Below the pieces are notes generated by a model. It was not told where the DNA came from. It searched no databases and was given only the letters and a program-made list of their open reading frames with translations. Source: Melieria omissa (lineage: Eukaryota; Arthropoda; Insecta; Diptera; Ulidiidae). From it: 64,000 bases of DNA. The DNA lies in NCBI GenBank assembly GCA_963971225.1, contig OZ020267.1, forward strand, positions 54,577,590-54,641,589, in the 5' to 3' direction. Positions 45,352 through 57,184 of the stretch are shown here, one piece after another. The number at the start of each line of letters is the position of its first letter. Positions within the stretch are counted from its first letter, which is position 1. Made by a program: the position numbers and the translations under genes.

Positions 45352-48300
45352 TTATTCGGCAAAAAGTTTTTCATAAGGATGTTTGGAGAATACATTATCG
45401 ATAACACTGGTGAAGATCTTTGAGAACGCTTCGATGTACGAACTGCGCACCTCGTTGAAGATATCCTTCCAGTTCTCATTCAGAAACAAATTCATATTGT
45501 CGCCCAACGCCTTGTCGCCATTGAACAGATTTCCGAAATCGAAGTGTATGCGCTCCGGTTCCACTTGCAGTTTCATGTTGTGCACTTTCATGTAGGTGGC
45601 ACCATCCTTTTCCACCGGCTTGCCAGTAAATTTTATGATCATCTTGGGGTTATCTGCAATACATTGGCAACAACAACACGTCACATACGTCATGTAGAAT
45701 GCCGTATGACGACAATGTTTGGTACTTACACATGGTGATGTTGCTTTTGCCGGTGCCGCTGATGGGTAGCACCAGCACACGCCCCTTAATTGAGTAGTCA
45801 CCAACCAGACCTACTTCGGGCGCTGTCATTTGCACTTCGTGTTTCATTGTCAAATCCTTGCCGAAACCCCTGTGAGAGTAACATAAAAAAACACATTAGG
45901 TTTTTCCTCAATGTTTGGTTATAGTTCAGTGAAAACGTGCTAAACTGGGCTTAGTGCCGATGTGGTAGGATGATTGTATTTGATTATGATTTGATATCTA
46001 AGGTTGGGTTGGGGTTAACCATGCCGCAGGACAAACTTCACCGCTGTATGGCCCATTGTGGTAGCTGCGGTATGTTGGACAATTATCTCTTTTCGGTATG
46101 TTTGAGAGGGTAATAATTTTCTTTCAAAACGTTGCAATCATCAGCTGACTAGAATGATCGATAGACAAATTGGAATATCAAACATTCCCTCAATGAATTT
46201 TCCTTGAACGCTTTAAATACTTTTTCAGTTGAACAACACTAAATATTTACATTTTCATTTCAAAATTGTGTTTTCGTTTCGACTGCATATTTAAATTACA
46301 GTAAAAATACTTAGTTACTTCTTTTGTTGCACGTCAAAATTGAAATTTTTTAAAACTTTAAGCATTTAAAAGCTCAGAGAATATTCTGGTTAAGATCTGA
46401 AAAACCAAATCCATCACCATGACAAAACAAATATCACGTACTACTTTATGGACAATGTATTTAAATGATTATAAGTATGAAACTGGCAGTAATTGCTTCC
46501 AGCGAAGTAAAAAAAACGTAACTTTATCGTTTCGCTCATCAAAAAAATAAATTACTCCATTATTATTTGTCCAGCAATGATTCATTTATATCAAACTGAA
46601 CGTTACTATTTCCAACGAATTAAAGACAATAATAATTTTATCAAATAGCTCATCAAACACGTTAATGAAACGCGCACTCAACTAAATGTTTTCTTTCGAA
46701 CATATTCACACAATATAATTTTTTATGATATTGTAAAATTACTTATTTTATCCAGCAATAATTCATTTTATATCAAACTGAACGTTACTATTTCCAACGA
46801 ATTAAAGACAATAATAATTTTATCAAATAGCTCATCAAACACATTAAAGAGACGAACGGACTCAATATTTGTTGGTTGTTGTTTTGTACACAAAATAACA
46901 TCTCAGAGTAGTAGAAAATTATCTTAATATATCTCTAATGATTCGGGTATATGTACTATATTTCTGAGCCAATTAAAGACTGGTACCGAGATTTGTAATT
47001 TGGTTGAATGGTTTGTGAATGTAAAAAACACTTTAAATCTTTGGAAGACGTCTAAATGCCCATTGATCAAAAAAGTTGTATCGCCAGCTCAGCCCACTCT
47101 ATCGGCTATCAATTTGAACTTACTTGATTACAACTGTTTTGGTTTTTTTCAAGCCAACGATATCATTGTTGGTGAAGGTCAGATCGATGTTAACGGGACT
47201 GTCTGCGCCTTGTTTGATGTTGATTTTTGACACAGTTAATGGATCAATTTTAACAAAATTCAGTGAGCTGACACCTGTAGAAAAGTAAAATGTTTAGATT
47301 TTACTTTGCTTATAATAAAAATGGACAAGCAAAACAAACATCTGGCTTACCATCGCTCTTCTCGTTAAATAAGTAGTTCATAAGATTTTTAATACATTCG
47401 GAGTCCTCGTATTTGCAAGGTTTGGGATCATCGGCTGTAAAAACAGTTTAATAATGTTCAAATTAATGATTTCATGACTTAAGATTTAATTTATATTTAT
47501 TTCATTTGTTCTTATTTGGGTTTTTCTAATCTTAGAATATTTTGTCAAATTGAATTTTGAAAAATCCATATTAATATCAGGTGTACAACTTTGCTTCCGC
47601 CGTTTTTTTTCCAAAATTAAAAGCTTTATTGCGAAAAAGTGCTTACAGATGTATTATTCAAAGTATTGTCCGTCGCTAGCGACAACTTTCTCCCATCTTT
47701 CCGGCAATTTTCGGATCCCGGCTCGAAAAAAGGAGTCCTCTTTTGACGCTATCCATGAAGCAATCCATTTTTCCAATTCTTCGAAGGATTGAAAATGTTG
47801 ATCTGCCAGGCCGTGTGCCATCGAACGGAATAGGTGGAAGTCAGAAGGGGCGACATCTGGGGAATACGGCGGGTGGGGCAAGACTTCCCATTTCAGCGTT
47901 TCCAGGTACTTTTTGACCACTTTTGCGACGTGAGGCCGAGCATTGTCGTGTTGGAGGATGACTTAGTCATGTCGCTCTTGATATTGTGACCGCTTGAGAC
48001 GTTTTGAAATGGCTTGCTGACTCACTCCCAACGATTCGGCAAGCTCTTCTTGGGTTTGGCACGAATCTTCATCAAGCAATGCTTCTAGTTGTTCATCTTT
48101 GAAGGTTTTTTCTCCTCCACCACCATGTTTGTCTTCGACATCGAAATCACCATTTTTAAAACGTTGAAACCACTCCCGACACGTTCATTCACTCAGAGCA
48201 GCATCACCGTAAGTTTCTGAGAGCATTCGATGCGCTTCAGCTGCATTTTTTTTCGAATTGTAACAGAAAAGTAAAACTTCCCGCAACTGGCGAGAATTGG

Positions 48301-50787
48301 GCACATAAACGGACATTTTCGAGCGTGAATAATACGAAAACAAGAACAACTGTCACTGAAACGGCGATGACAATTCGTTAGGCACTGTCCACACTCACTT
48401 TAACCCATTAAGCCCTGAGCGTTGCGTTTGCGCAACGTTTGGGAATTTCGCTACATTAAGTAATTCATAAAGATATAAGACTTGAAAATGGGTAGAATTG
48501 GATTAGAATTGATCGTTTTAGATTCTGCCATACCGAAATTTCAAAATTTTTTAAATATTCATATCTTTTTTTCGATCCAAAGTCAAAGGTTTTTTTTGGG
48601 GAAATTCAATTAAAAATACTTATTCTTCAAACCTATCAAAATCCCTTTGTGGGCTGCATTTTGTAATGCTAAACTATTTAAAAATAAGTTTAAAAAAATT
48701 TTTTTTTTTTTTAATTTTATGTTTTGTATGTGACTAAGGCCCAAATTGCGTTTGCGCAACGTACCCTCCTGGTTCAGGGGGTGGGGGTATGAATTATTTT
48801 CTTGATTTTTTTTCTTGATTAGGTCAATTACTAAGATTGTGCAAAATTTTATGGAAATCGCACAAGCCCTTCTGGGGTCAGGTTTTAATGGGTTAAAGGC
48901 ATTACCATCTATGTATTTCAACCAGCCTCAGCCGGTACAGCCACCTATCGGAAAACGGCGGAAGCAAAGTTGTACACCTGATAGTAATATAAGTCTTTGT
49001 TTTTATGGTCAATGTAAAGTTTTTCGTAAGTTAGTTTAATACGAACTAAGTATTTGTAACTTCCTAGAAACTTAATTTTAATCTCTACAGAACTAACTTC
49101 AAATTCATTGAATTTATCTCATTCGAATCTATTTTGTATAAGTATGGCACACTAATTCAAGGTCATAAAAGCGATTGTTTACGTTCGCACAAAACTGGAT
49201 TAAATGTAAATCGCGATTGTGCATTAAAAATATTAAGACGTTATCGACATTCTTAATTGCCTTTAATTTCCATAACAAATATTTTGATGAGCTGATTTAG
49301 AATTTCTATTCATAGTTAGTAGTTTGTATTTATATTTAGTCTAACTTAACCTGGATTATTGGATTGGTTTGGAATTGGTTAAGATGAGTCGGGTTTAGTT
49401 AAGAATTATAAAGGCCGAAATTAATTGAGACTAAATTAAGGCCATTGGTTGAGCTTGATTTGATGTAAGGGGGAAGGGGGTGAAAGTGAGAGGTAGACCG
49501 TGTCTCCGGTGGAAGGACCAAGGACGCCCTATCATTTTTTGGGGTAACCAACTGGAGAAGGCGCGTGCAAAGCAGAGACGCGAGGAGAGAACTTTTACGT
49601 AGCCTGGTAACGGGTTCTTAAGACGAGTTCAATAAGGAAGTAAGAATTCAAGTTAGTTTTATTCCAACTAAACTTTAATTTGGGGATGAGTTTAGTTTAG
49701 GTTTAATAAAGACGAACAGAAGTATATAGAAGGACAGTAAATTAGGCTGTTACGTGTGGGTTCAGCTAAGTATAGTACAAATTATATAGTAAGTGTAGTT
49801 TAAGTCAGTATAGTTTAGGTTAAATAAAGACGGACGGTATGTCGAAGTATATGATTGGAATTAAGTTGAGTTGACCTAACTAAGTTGAGTTGATTCAAAA
49901 GCAAAACTGAGTTAAATTAAGATAAGTGTTGTTTATATAAATTATACAGATTAACAGCAAAACAGGTTGTTACGTGGGTATTGAGATCGTTTTAGGTTTT
50001 TAGGTCATATTCGAGGTGGTTAGAGTTGATCTAAGTAAGACTGGGTTAGGTTAAGATGAGTGATGTGTGAGTAATTTATACACAGACTGATAGTAAGTCA
50101 GTCTGATCCGTTTGATGTAAGGGGTTTTATCACTTTGGAAAACATTTGCGTCCTTTTTTTTGTATCACATCTGCAGACATACTCAAACGGACTGGAAAAT
50201 GTAAAAAAATAATTGGATCTGATTACTCGAAGTCTAGAGCTTAAAATTCAAGTATTAGTACTTTGCGACAAGTTTCTTCTTTAGTTAATTTTCGTATTCG
50301 TATTTTTTCTCTCTTCGTATTTTTAAACAATATTAAATTTCTTCATTTACATTATTTTTTATTTACATCACAAGTTTACAAGTTACATTTATTTACAAGT
50401 ACAAACTTTTAGGAAAGAAATTTTTCTAGGCCATCGATAGATTCGGCTCTTCTTATAACAAAGAACGCACACGTTTTTCAAATTTGAATTATAGATTGGA
50501 ATAAAATGTCAGAGAAGAGTTCCGTGGTTGAGTCAAAAATCAGGCCGCATGTGATATAAATAATGGCAACTAATTTACTCAAATTCTCTGATACTCTGCA
50601 CAAACAATTAAATATTTTAAAAGGCCTACGTTCCAATAACTTTTTTTCAAATTAATTGTTGCAGTTCTTTTATCACACTTTCGGTCTGAATGCATTTTTC
50701 ACTTGCACATCACTTACGAAATTTCGCATTCGCCGAACCACTCAATAGGCCCAAAAAGGCGGCCAGTAATACAAATGAACGCAACAT
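45352..50787 (-). CDS. takeout/JHBP-family secreted protein (gene 2)
   Basis: Five exons: 50718-50787, 47351-47434, 47124-47274, 45730-45869 and 45352-45653 (248 aa). Exon 1 encodes a strong signal peptide (MLRSFVLLAAFLGLLSGSANA). The conserved cysteine pair follows (KPCKYEDSECIKNL), then the core (FVKIDPLTVSKINI, NNDIVGLKKTK, GFGKDLTMKHEVQM, GLVGDYSIKGRVLVLPISGTG) and the C-terminus (NMNLFLNENWKDIFNEVRS, HPYEKLFAE). The second and third exons together (84+151 bases) equal the single second exon of the other copies, so this gene keeps or gained an intron there. Its large introns hold a mariner with a nested MITE, a LINE tail fragment and a tandem repeat. The coding parts are intact. The predicted role is a secreted lipophilic-ligand carrier. 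Confidence 0.88.
46390..46990. repeat. tandem repeat, about 181-bp period, in takeout gene 2 intron 3
   Basis: Two units are almost identical over more than 90 bases: 'ccagcaatgattcat...aactgaacgttactatttcc' at 46571 and again at 46752, with 'gacaataataattttatcaa' in both. Weaker matches flank them ('tttcgctcatcaaaa' near 46528, 'ccaattaaagac' near 46969), so the array once had about four units. Confidence 0.75.
47654..48316 (-). pseudogene. mariner transposase, disrupted
   Basis: Starts with MSVYVPNSRQLREVLL at 48316 and has the N-terminal helix-turn-helix region. It carries an in-frame stop near 48190 and then jumps, near 47962, directly to VILQHDNARPH and PPYSPDVAPSDFHLF, ending LPERWEKVVASDGQYFE. 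The region with the first catalytic aspartate is deleted. The second and third aspartates (HDN, SPDVAPSD) remain. It is not functional. Confidence 0.88.
48400..48896. mobile_element. 497-bp TTAA MITE nested in mariner
   Basis: TTAA at 48400-48403 and 48893-48896. Inverted ends CCCATTAA/TTAATGGG. A subterminal hairpin palindrome GTTGCGTTTGCGCAAC lies at 48421-48436, with a second copy (ATTGCGTTTGCGCAAC) at 48745-48760. Removing it rejoins the mariner sequence cleanly with a single TTAA. It is non-coding. Confidence 0.85.
49488..49605 (+). mobile_element. LINE C-terminal fragment (GRPxxRWxDQ)
   Basis: The plus strand reads RGRPCLRWKDQGRP and then NQLEKARAKQRREERTF. This matches the tail motif found after the reverse transcriptase in several arthropod LINE families. 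The same sequence pair is found decayed on the minus strand near 17040. There are no clear ends. Confidence 0.6.
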
Positions 50788-52573
50788 CTCAATTAAATTC
50801 GTCTCGAATTGTGCTCGTAACCGTTTGTAAATGTTTTGCTGTTGCTGATCTGACAAACTATTTTCTTGCTTTGCTTCGAGCTCCGCGCGAATATCAAATG
50901 AACTAACCAACCGTTCTAGGCAGCATACGTTTTTATATGAACGATCGGTTTTCGAAAACGAAATTGGAAAACAACTTATAAACGATTATGCAATGCTCGT
51001 AAACGTATATTCGTACGAGAATAGTTTGTGGTGGCACTATGAGACGCAACTAACTGACTGCTGCTTCTGCAGAATGCTGCGGAAACCAGAGTTGCCAATC
51101 TCATTCGATAAGGCGATCCGATGCGGGTCATAGTCGACACATTTATCGCATTGATTCGAAGCGCGAGATTCCATTTGAGTTTGAGTGAGTGCATTTGCCA
51201 ATGTTTTTACTCAGTTCATTGTTCGTTGAGTGTAACTGAAGTTTGTGTATGGGTTTCAAAACAGTACTGGACGAGTTATTGACGATAATTTTATAAAAAA
51301 AAACCAAAATGAATAGGAATAGTCTGTCTCAAATAAAAATGCAAATTAAATGATACAGTTTGCTTTGAGTAAAAACGATTAATGTTAACACTTAAGATAA
51401 CGATTAAATATGCGAAGTGTGCGTTCTGAGCATGGCTTATTCAAATATAAAAATTGTAGGCAAATAAACATTTTAAAACGCTTCTTTGAAAGATTTTCAC
51501 GTCTTATAGAAATTCTATAAATGTGCTAAACTCACTTGACTAACGGAACAGACCATACATGAGCGACCTTTAAGTCTAAGTACCCATAAATATTATTGAT
51601 GTGCTAGTAGTTTTTAGTATGAATAGATATGACCTCTAAACGGTTGCATTTTGTAAACAATTAATAACGTTTTAAAAGTCTTTCAGAGGGTAAAATAATA
51701 AAATAAAAACTGAATGAAGTCATTGAGTGTGACTAGACGCCTGAACTCCCAACTCTACCTCAATTTATTACCAATTCTGAAACTTAGCATTCGACAAAAG
51801 TTGTAACGAAGAAAGCGACTTAAAATATTTTCCATGGACACTCAATTCTAAAAAAAATTGGCCACTTCCCGCTGAGATGAACGAAAGAAATAAGAAGTCA
51901 GTACAAATTTACATTATATCTAATCTACACTGATATCTACAAAAGGAAGTGGTGCTGGTATTCCAAAGTATGTTCATACCTGATCAGTATCACCAGAGAA
52001 TAGATCTAGCGATGTCGGTTTATCCGACCGGCTGATTCTGATTTCTCTTCAAGGCGTGAAGATATCGAGATGCAATTCAGAAATTCGGAACTATGAACTT
52101 TACCCACTTTTAATCAAGGTTGCCATCAAAGTGTAATGAGCACATTTATAGTAATGTCCAGGGAGCTTTGTCTAAAGTGGAGTGGCAATTACTTGAGTAG
52201 CTAATTGAGTTGCTGATCACACAGTTCTCTGCTTTAAAGTAGTGCACTTTGAATTCAGAACGTAAACAGTAATAACTACTTGCAAATTGTATGAAGTGAA
52301 AACCACACACACCTTAATTACTAAATACAATCGGTCAATTTAAGTATCAATCACTTTCATAAAGCTAATAGACATTTATTATCCCTGACACTTGTGAAAC
52401 TAACTGCGGTTTTTTGTAGCAATTAAAAACAAACACACTCTGCCCTGTCATTCAATCTGCAATACAATTAGTTTCACTACTTTTATTTATACACAGTTTT
52501 AACAAATTCAGCTTCTAATAGGGTCGGAAAAAAGGTTAATGTGATATAAGTATGAATTAACCGTAGACCTACG
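50788..52573. other. spacer upstream of takeout gene 2
   Basis: The part next to 50788 is the leader and promoter of takeout gene 2. The remainder is AT-rich and without recognisable genes; short open frames (for example 50976-51194) have no domain. Confidence 0.45.
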
Positions 52574-52760
52574 TTAACCCTTTCGCTAGTTTGTTGTCAT
52601 ATGGCAACAAGCTACTTTGTGGACGTCTGAACCCTCTATGGTTCCAGGAATATATTTTTTTATTGGTCCTTAGTATAGTTCGAAGTTTTAGGAAAAATAC
52701 GAATACGAATATTAAGTTTAAAGAAGAAAAGTATAAACTTTGTTAATGGTATATCTTCAC
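52574..52760. mobile_element. left end of a TTAA MITE (same family as 56183-56736)
   Basis: TTAACCCTTTCGCTAG is followed at 52591-52610 by the palindrome TTGTTGTCATATGGCAACAA and by a stretch alignable to 56220-56310 ('ggtcctt/tttagtatag', 'gaagtttta'). The right end is not found; a LINE fragment begins about 120 bases on, which may have replaced it. Confidence 0.6.
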
Positions 52761-52879
52761 ATATTAAAGGAAGAAGAGGATTGGGATACTAACACTGCCG
52801 TAGGTTTGTGCGGGACAGGTACGGGGGTTTTTTCGCATGCACTGTCACTAAGCAGATCATTTAAACTACCTGATTGGTG

Positions 52880-53430
52880 CAGTGTTTTTTAGGCCATAAA
52901 CCAGGCTGCACGCATGATCGGAGTGCTGGACTTGCCTCCATCTAACCTGATTATCTGTGTAGACACCCAGGCGGCAATCTAAGCACTTACCTCTCACACT
53001 ATAAAATCAAAGACAGTAATGGAATGTCGTAAGTCTCTGTATGGTACCAGGGACCACAATATCACACTCTGCTGGCTGCCTGGTCACAAAGGCATTCCTG
53101 GCAATGAAAGATCGGATGAGCTGGCTTGGAAAGGATCGGAGCTTATGGATGCGAGCATGGTAGCAGGAATCTACCCGCCACTTCAAGACTTCTGCACTGA
53201 TCTTGATAGGAAGGCAATACAACGCACCAATGATCAAAGGAGCCTTCAGCCTGACTGCAGGTTCTCACGCGCGCTGTGTCCTGAAACTGGACCAAGAGAG
53301 AACTCTGCAACTCTTACGGTTTAGCAAAGCAACATTTCGTATTCTCACGGGGGTCTTAACGGGGCACTGCGCCATCAGTATTTTTTCGGAAATGTTGCAA
53401 AAATGTCAGGACTGTAATGAAGTTTTCAAT
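52880..53430 (+). mobile_element. LINE RNase H fragment, with stop codons
   Basis: Translation gives VDTQAAI then a stop, then KSKTVMECRKSL, NITLCWLPGHKGIPGNERSD, ELAWKGSEL and, after a frame shift, FRILTGVLTGHCAIS. These are the RNase H active-site blocks and the start of the C-terminal region of a LINE. The zinc knuckle is cut off. It is a dead 3' fragment of a family different from those at 11.5 and 12.9 kb. Confidence 0.75.
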
Positions 53431-55302
53431 ATAAATCAGATACTTAAAAAAAAATCGACAGCAATAAATCCATCTGCATAGAAAAAATAAAAAAATAGAA
53501 CGAAGGAGTTTTGGATGTAGTTCTGAACATGACCTCAGTGGCGTTGACGAGGTTTCGGAAAACTACAAAGAATTTAGGTCTGTTTGGCCAGATTTCTAGT
53601 AAAAAATATCAGGAGAGTAAGCGAGCTTACGCTCCCAAAAATGAAACTATGCAAAAAAGTGAACAAACAGCAATTTGTAAGAATTTGCAAGTTTTAACTT
53701 TTGGTTACACCACTGGGACTTGGCTCACTCACACTACACAGTAAAAAGGGTGTAAACAGGAGGGTTAAAGAACGAAACTGCTGATCTAAAAGTTTCATTT
53801 GAGGTTTGAAGTGGTAGGGAAACTTAAGTTAAATCAGACTTTTAATGCAAAATGCAAATAGTTCGTTGCGCTCAATCTGCACTTCTTCCCTTTGAGCTTC
53901 AGCGGGTAAAGCTGAGCAAGACGGTTGTGGTTCAGCAGACTTGCGAACGCACAATTTCTTTGCTGTTTCCATTTGCCTCCAAATGTTTTCAAAATTTATG
54001 TTTCTTTGCAGTCGATCATATGGCAGCCAGTCATATGTTTTTCTTGTTCTTTTTCTTACTGGCAAAAAGTTACTGGACAAAATTTCTCCAGTAAAAACTT
54101 GCAAGTTCTCACGAAATGAACTGTCACTTTACTCTCTCAGTTTCTCTCGCGTTACTGGAGATTTGGCGTCAACAAACAGGATCCAGTAAAAATTTGTACA
54201 AATTTGTACAAATTCGTACAAATTATTCTCTGCCAAACAGACCTTTGATCGGTGATGTGCTACCAGCGATTTCTTATTCTAGAGCTACTAAATTGTCAAT
54301 AGTGTTAAGTTATTAAAATTTGTTAAAATGGTGCAAAAGTGTTCTCAAAGTACGTGCTTATAGCTTTGCGTAGTGATTTTGAACATTTCGAAAATTCGGC
54401 CTACCCTTTGTGCAAAGTAGTTAGTCTATAAAGAATTTCTGAGTTGAATAATATTTGTGTGGTTTTTGTACTTTAGAAATTGCAGTATAAAATCTTAATG
54501 GTTCAAAGATTATTCCAGCAAGTATATAAAATTCATGTGTGCAATGCCGCGGATAACAATGAATTAAAACATGAAATGCATTGAGACACGAAAATTCATT
54601 AATAATCTCAACGCGTACCAGCCTTTGTAATATGGCGCGATTTCGTGGAAGAAGATCACAGTGCTTCGAATAAACAAACATACAGTGTTAAGTGCGGCTA
54701 TTGCAATTAAAGCTGAACTTAATTTATGCCGCCACAGGCAACAAACTGTTTGCAAAGTTGCGCCCTTAAGTGAACAAATGTGTTCTTAATTAATTAAATT
54801 ACTAACTAATTACAAACTTGTAAGCAAAACATTTTTACTTACGTGTGCTTATTTTAACACTTTGGACTGCAGCAATTAAAATGTCCTACAACATGATCAC
54901 TGTACAAACAATTTGCTAGCAATTCGAGTGAGTATGAGAACAACACAATCAAGTAAACACACCAGATTTACTTGATCTTGAAAAGTCGACCGATTTGTTG
55001 TGGCGCTCTTGTGAAATTTACGGCTAATTCAAACTGACAGCAGCGCTGCACGCGTTAATTTGTGCTTCTCTCCGTTTCGCTGCCTTTTGGCAGACGGCTG
55101 GCAACACTTAATCGGGCATTTAACGGTTTTTCTACACAATTGTGGAAATTTCAAATCTCTGAAGGTAAACCGGAGTAATTGGCAATTTGTTGAGTGTGTG
55201 TTTATTAGTATTTATTGTTGGTTTTGTTGTTATTGTAAAGTGAGATTTTTTTGCAACACATTCGCATTGATTCTGTAATGACACTGACAGTGAAAACAAA
55301 GT
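53431..55302. other. spacer without recognised genes
   Basis: AT-rich. Repetitive phrases such as 'aatttgcaagttttaac' occur near 53680 and 'aacttgcaagttctc' near 54096. Open frames on both strands (for example around 53830-54120) oppose each other and have no domain. Confidence 0.45.
54191..54234. repeat. 10-bp tandem repeat AATTTGTACA
   Basis: Four and a half units of AATTTGTACA, one with a T-to-C change. A short minisatellite. Confidence 0.85.
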
Positions 55303-55467
55303 GTGACATACAGGGACGGATTCAGAAAAATGTTTTGGGGGTTTGAAAAAGTAATTCTTAAATATTCATAAATGTTTACGTAAATGCCTTTTAATTTGTA
55401 TGTAGTTTTAAAGTCGACGGATTTTCAACCCTCAAAACCATCTCCTGAATCCGCCATTGATGACATA
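55303..55467. mobile_element. hAT-type MITE, copy 2
   Basis: The element begins CAGGGACGGATTCAG (55311) and ends CTGAATCCGCCATTG (55459). It is flanked by 8-bp repeats GTGACATA and ATGACATA, with one mismatch. The interior matches the copy at 42297-42472 in inverse orientation, including 'ttttaatttgtatgtagtttt'. It is non-coding, 149 bases. Confidence 0.8.
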
Positions 55468-56182
55468 TTAACCCTCGAACAGATTACAGACTTCTTAATG
55501 CTCATTTGAGTAGTTTTTATGGTTTATGACAGCAATTAGTTGTGGCGATTTAAAGAACAACAATACTGAATGGCGCACTTATAGATACAGTGGGTCGGAT
55601 TTATGAATATTGTTGGTGCTAGTGTTGCTACATTAAAAAAAAAACGAATCACTAAATGAACAATAAATTTTTGTAAGATAGGTACAAATTGTTGATACTC
55701 GTAGGTTTCTAGTTGGCGTCACGATGCAGCTTGTGAATGCCTTGGAAAACAAAACTCAAGCGAAGCTCAACTTCAGCATCTCAACTTCAAACTCCCGTCG
55801 TCCCGTCCCGTCGTAGCCGAAACAAATATAAAAAACAAATCGTTTACCAGTCAGTGGGAATTGGCATAAAGATTTCATAGATTGCTTTTCTCCGTTAACG
55901 ATACATTTTGACAGGAACAACGCAAATTAAGTATGTCTTTGTCTCTCAGGGGTTTTCGAGCCGGTTATCTGTGGCTCTAAAGTCCATAATTTAAGAAAGT
56001 AACTGGAAATAAATTGTCTATAAATTTTTAATAGCTAGAAATACAAGTAAACTGGCCCAGTATGGCTTCAACGGATAAATGCAGCTGCGTCTTGATGTTG
56101 TTGGTTTATCGTTATGTTCTTGCTAATTGTTCTCATAAAGACGCGAATATAAACAACAGTAGGCACACAACGCTAAATGCCA
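55468..56182. other. spacer, nothing recognised
   Basis: Contains a CG-richer patch near 55725-55815 with 'cgtcgtcccgtcccgtcg', which could be a small promoter or leader. No adjoining gene could be assembled. Confidence 0.35.
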
Positions 56183-56736
56183 TTAACCCTTTTGCTATTT
56201 TGTTGCCTTATGGCAACATGCTAATTTATGGTCGTCTGAACTCTTCATTAATTAATGAATATATTCATTTGTTGGTCTTTAGTATATAGTTTGAAGTTTT
56301 ATATATAACTCAAAATTAATAAACTAAATATTTAAGTTTTAAAAAATTAGTATATGCGTGTTTTTAAATTGCACTATCTGGACATAGTTACAAAAGGAGA
56401 AGCAGATAAAAGAGGAGACATTTTTAATTTGATTTTTTACTTCAATTCAAGTACATTTTTTAAAAAATTTTTTAAATAATTTTAATTTAATTTAAAATTA
56501 TTTTGTAAAGTAAATGTAAAAATATTAGATTTTTAATTATGTTTTTAAATTATTATAGCCAGAACGATATGGTTGCTGTCATATGACAACATTCTAAAAA
56601 AAACAGGGTTCGCTAAAAAATAAAATTAATTTAAAAAAATATTTTGGAATGTTGTTGATATAACCTCACAAAAGACTTAATCGATAAATTAAAATGTTTA
56701 ACTTTCCCCTGTTAAAACCTGCAGCGAAAGGGTTAA
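56183..56736. mobile_element. 554-bp TTAA MITE with subterminal palindromes
   Basis: TTAA at 56183-56186 and 56733-56736. The ends are CCCTTTTGC and GCGAAAGGG. The palindrome TGTTGCCTTATGGCAACA lies at 56201-56218, and a perfect 12-mer TGTCATATGACA lies inside the right half at 56577-56588. The open frame across the left end is accidental. A truncated relative is at 52574. Confidence 0.8.
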
Positions 56737-57184
56737 ATCGACTTTAGTGGCAGCCAGAAACGATGAGATGCAAATATGGTATTAGACTCCATGTGGTTAG
56801 CAAAGTCATGTTGTGATGTGGCTATTAAGAATAATATTTAACGTTTTGTTTGAAAAATATAAAGAAATAAAAATTCAATGAGGAAAGTGTGATGACTGCA
56901 ACAATTCAATAACGAAAGATTTTAGTTCCTTAAAATCCCGGGATTGACAAAAACTAATCACAGGGTTGAAACAAAAGAATACCATCAATACATTAATTTT
57001 GAAAAACTCAATTTTTATTTTAAACTAAACATTATTTGAAAACACTTTATTTTGAGTCTGAGTGCAACAATAGAGGACTAGTACTAAGTACTAAGTACAA
57101 AATACTTAGTACTAGAAAAGTCAAAGTGGAGTAGAAGTCAGTATATTAAGGTGTTTGCATGCTTTGTGAAAAAAGTGACTCTAC

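Larger units (their letters stand above)
47575..48983 (-). mobile_element. mariner element, internally deleted, with nested MITE
   Basis: TA at 47575-47576 and 48982-48983 flanks 31-bp or longer inverted repeats starting TCAGGTGTACAACTTTGC. Without the nested 0.5 kb TTAA element the copy is about 0.9 kb, compared with 1.3 kb for intact mariners. It lies inside intron 1 of takeout gene 2, opposite to no other gene. Transposase sequence on the minus strand is described separately. TIR and protein features resemble the mauritiana (Mos1-like) group. Confidence 0.9.

Noticed and set aside
48815..49039. 74 aa frame
   Set aside because: Crosses the boundary between the nested MITE and the mariner end.
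53829..54189. Several overlapping 60-90 aa frames on both strands
   Set aside because: They oppose each other in AT-rich DNA, and none has a domain or splice partner.
56062..56289. 75 aa frame
   Set aside because: Overlaps the left end and palindrome of a TTAA MITE, so it is not a gene.
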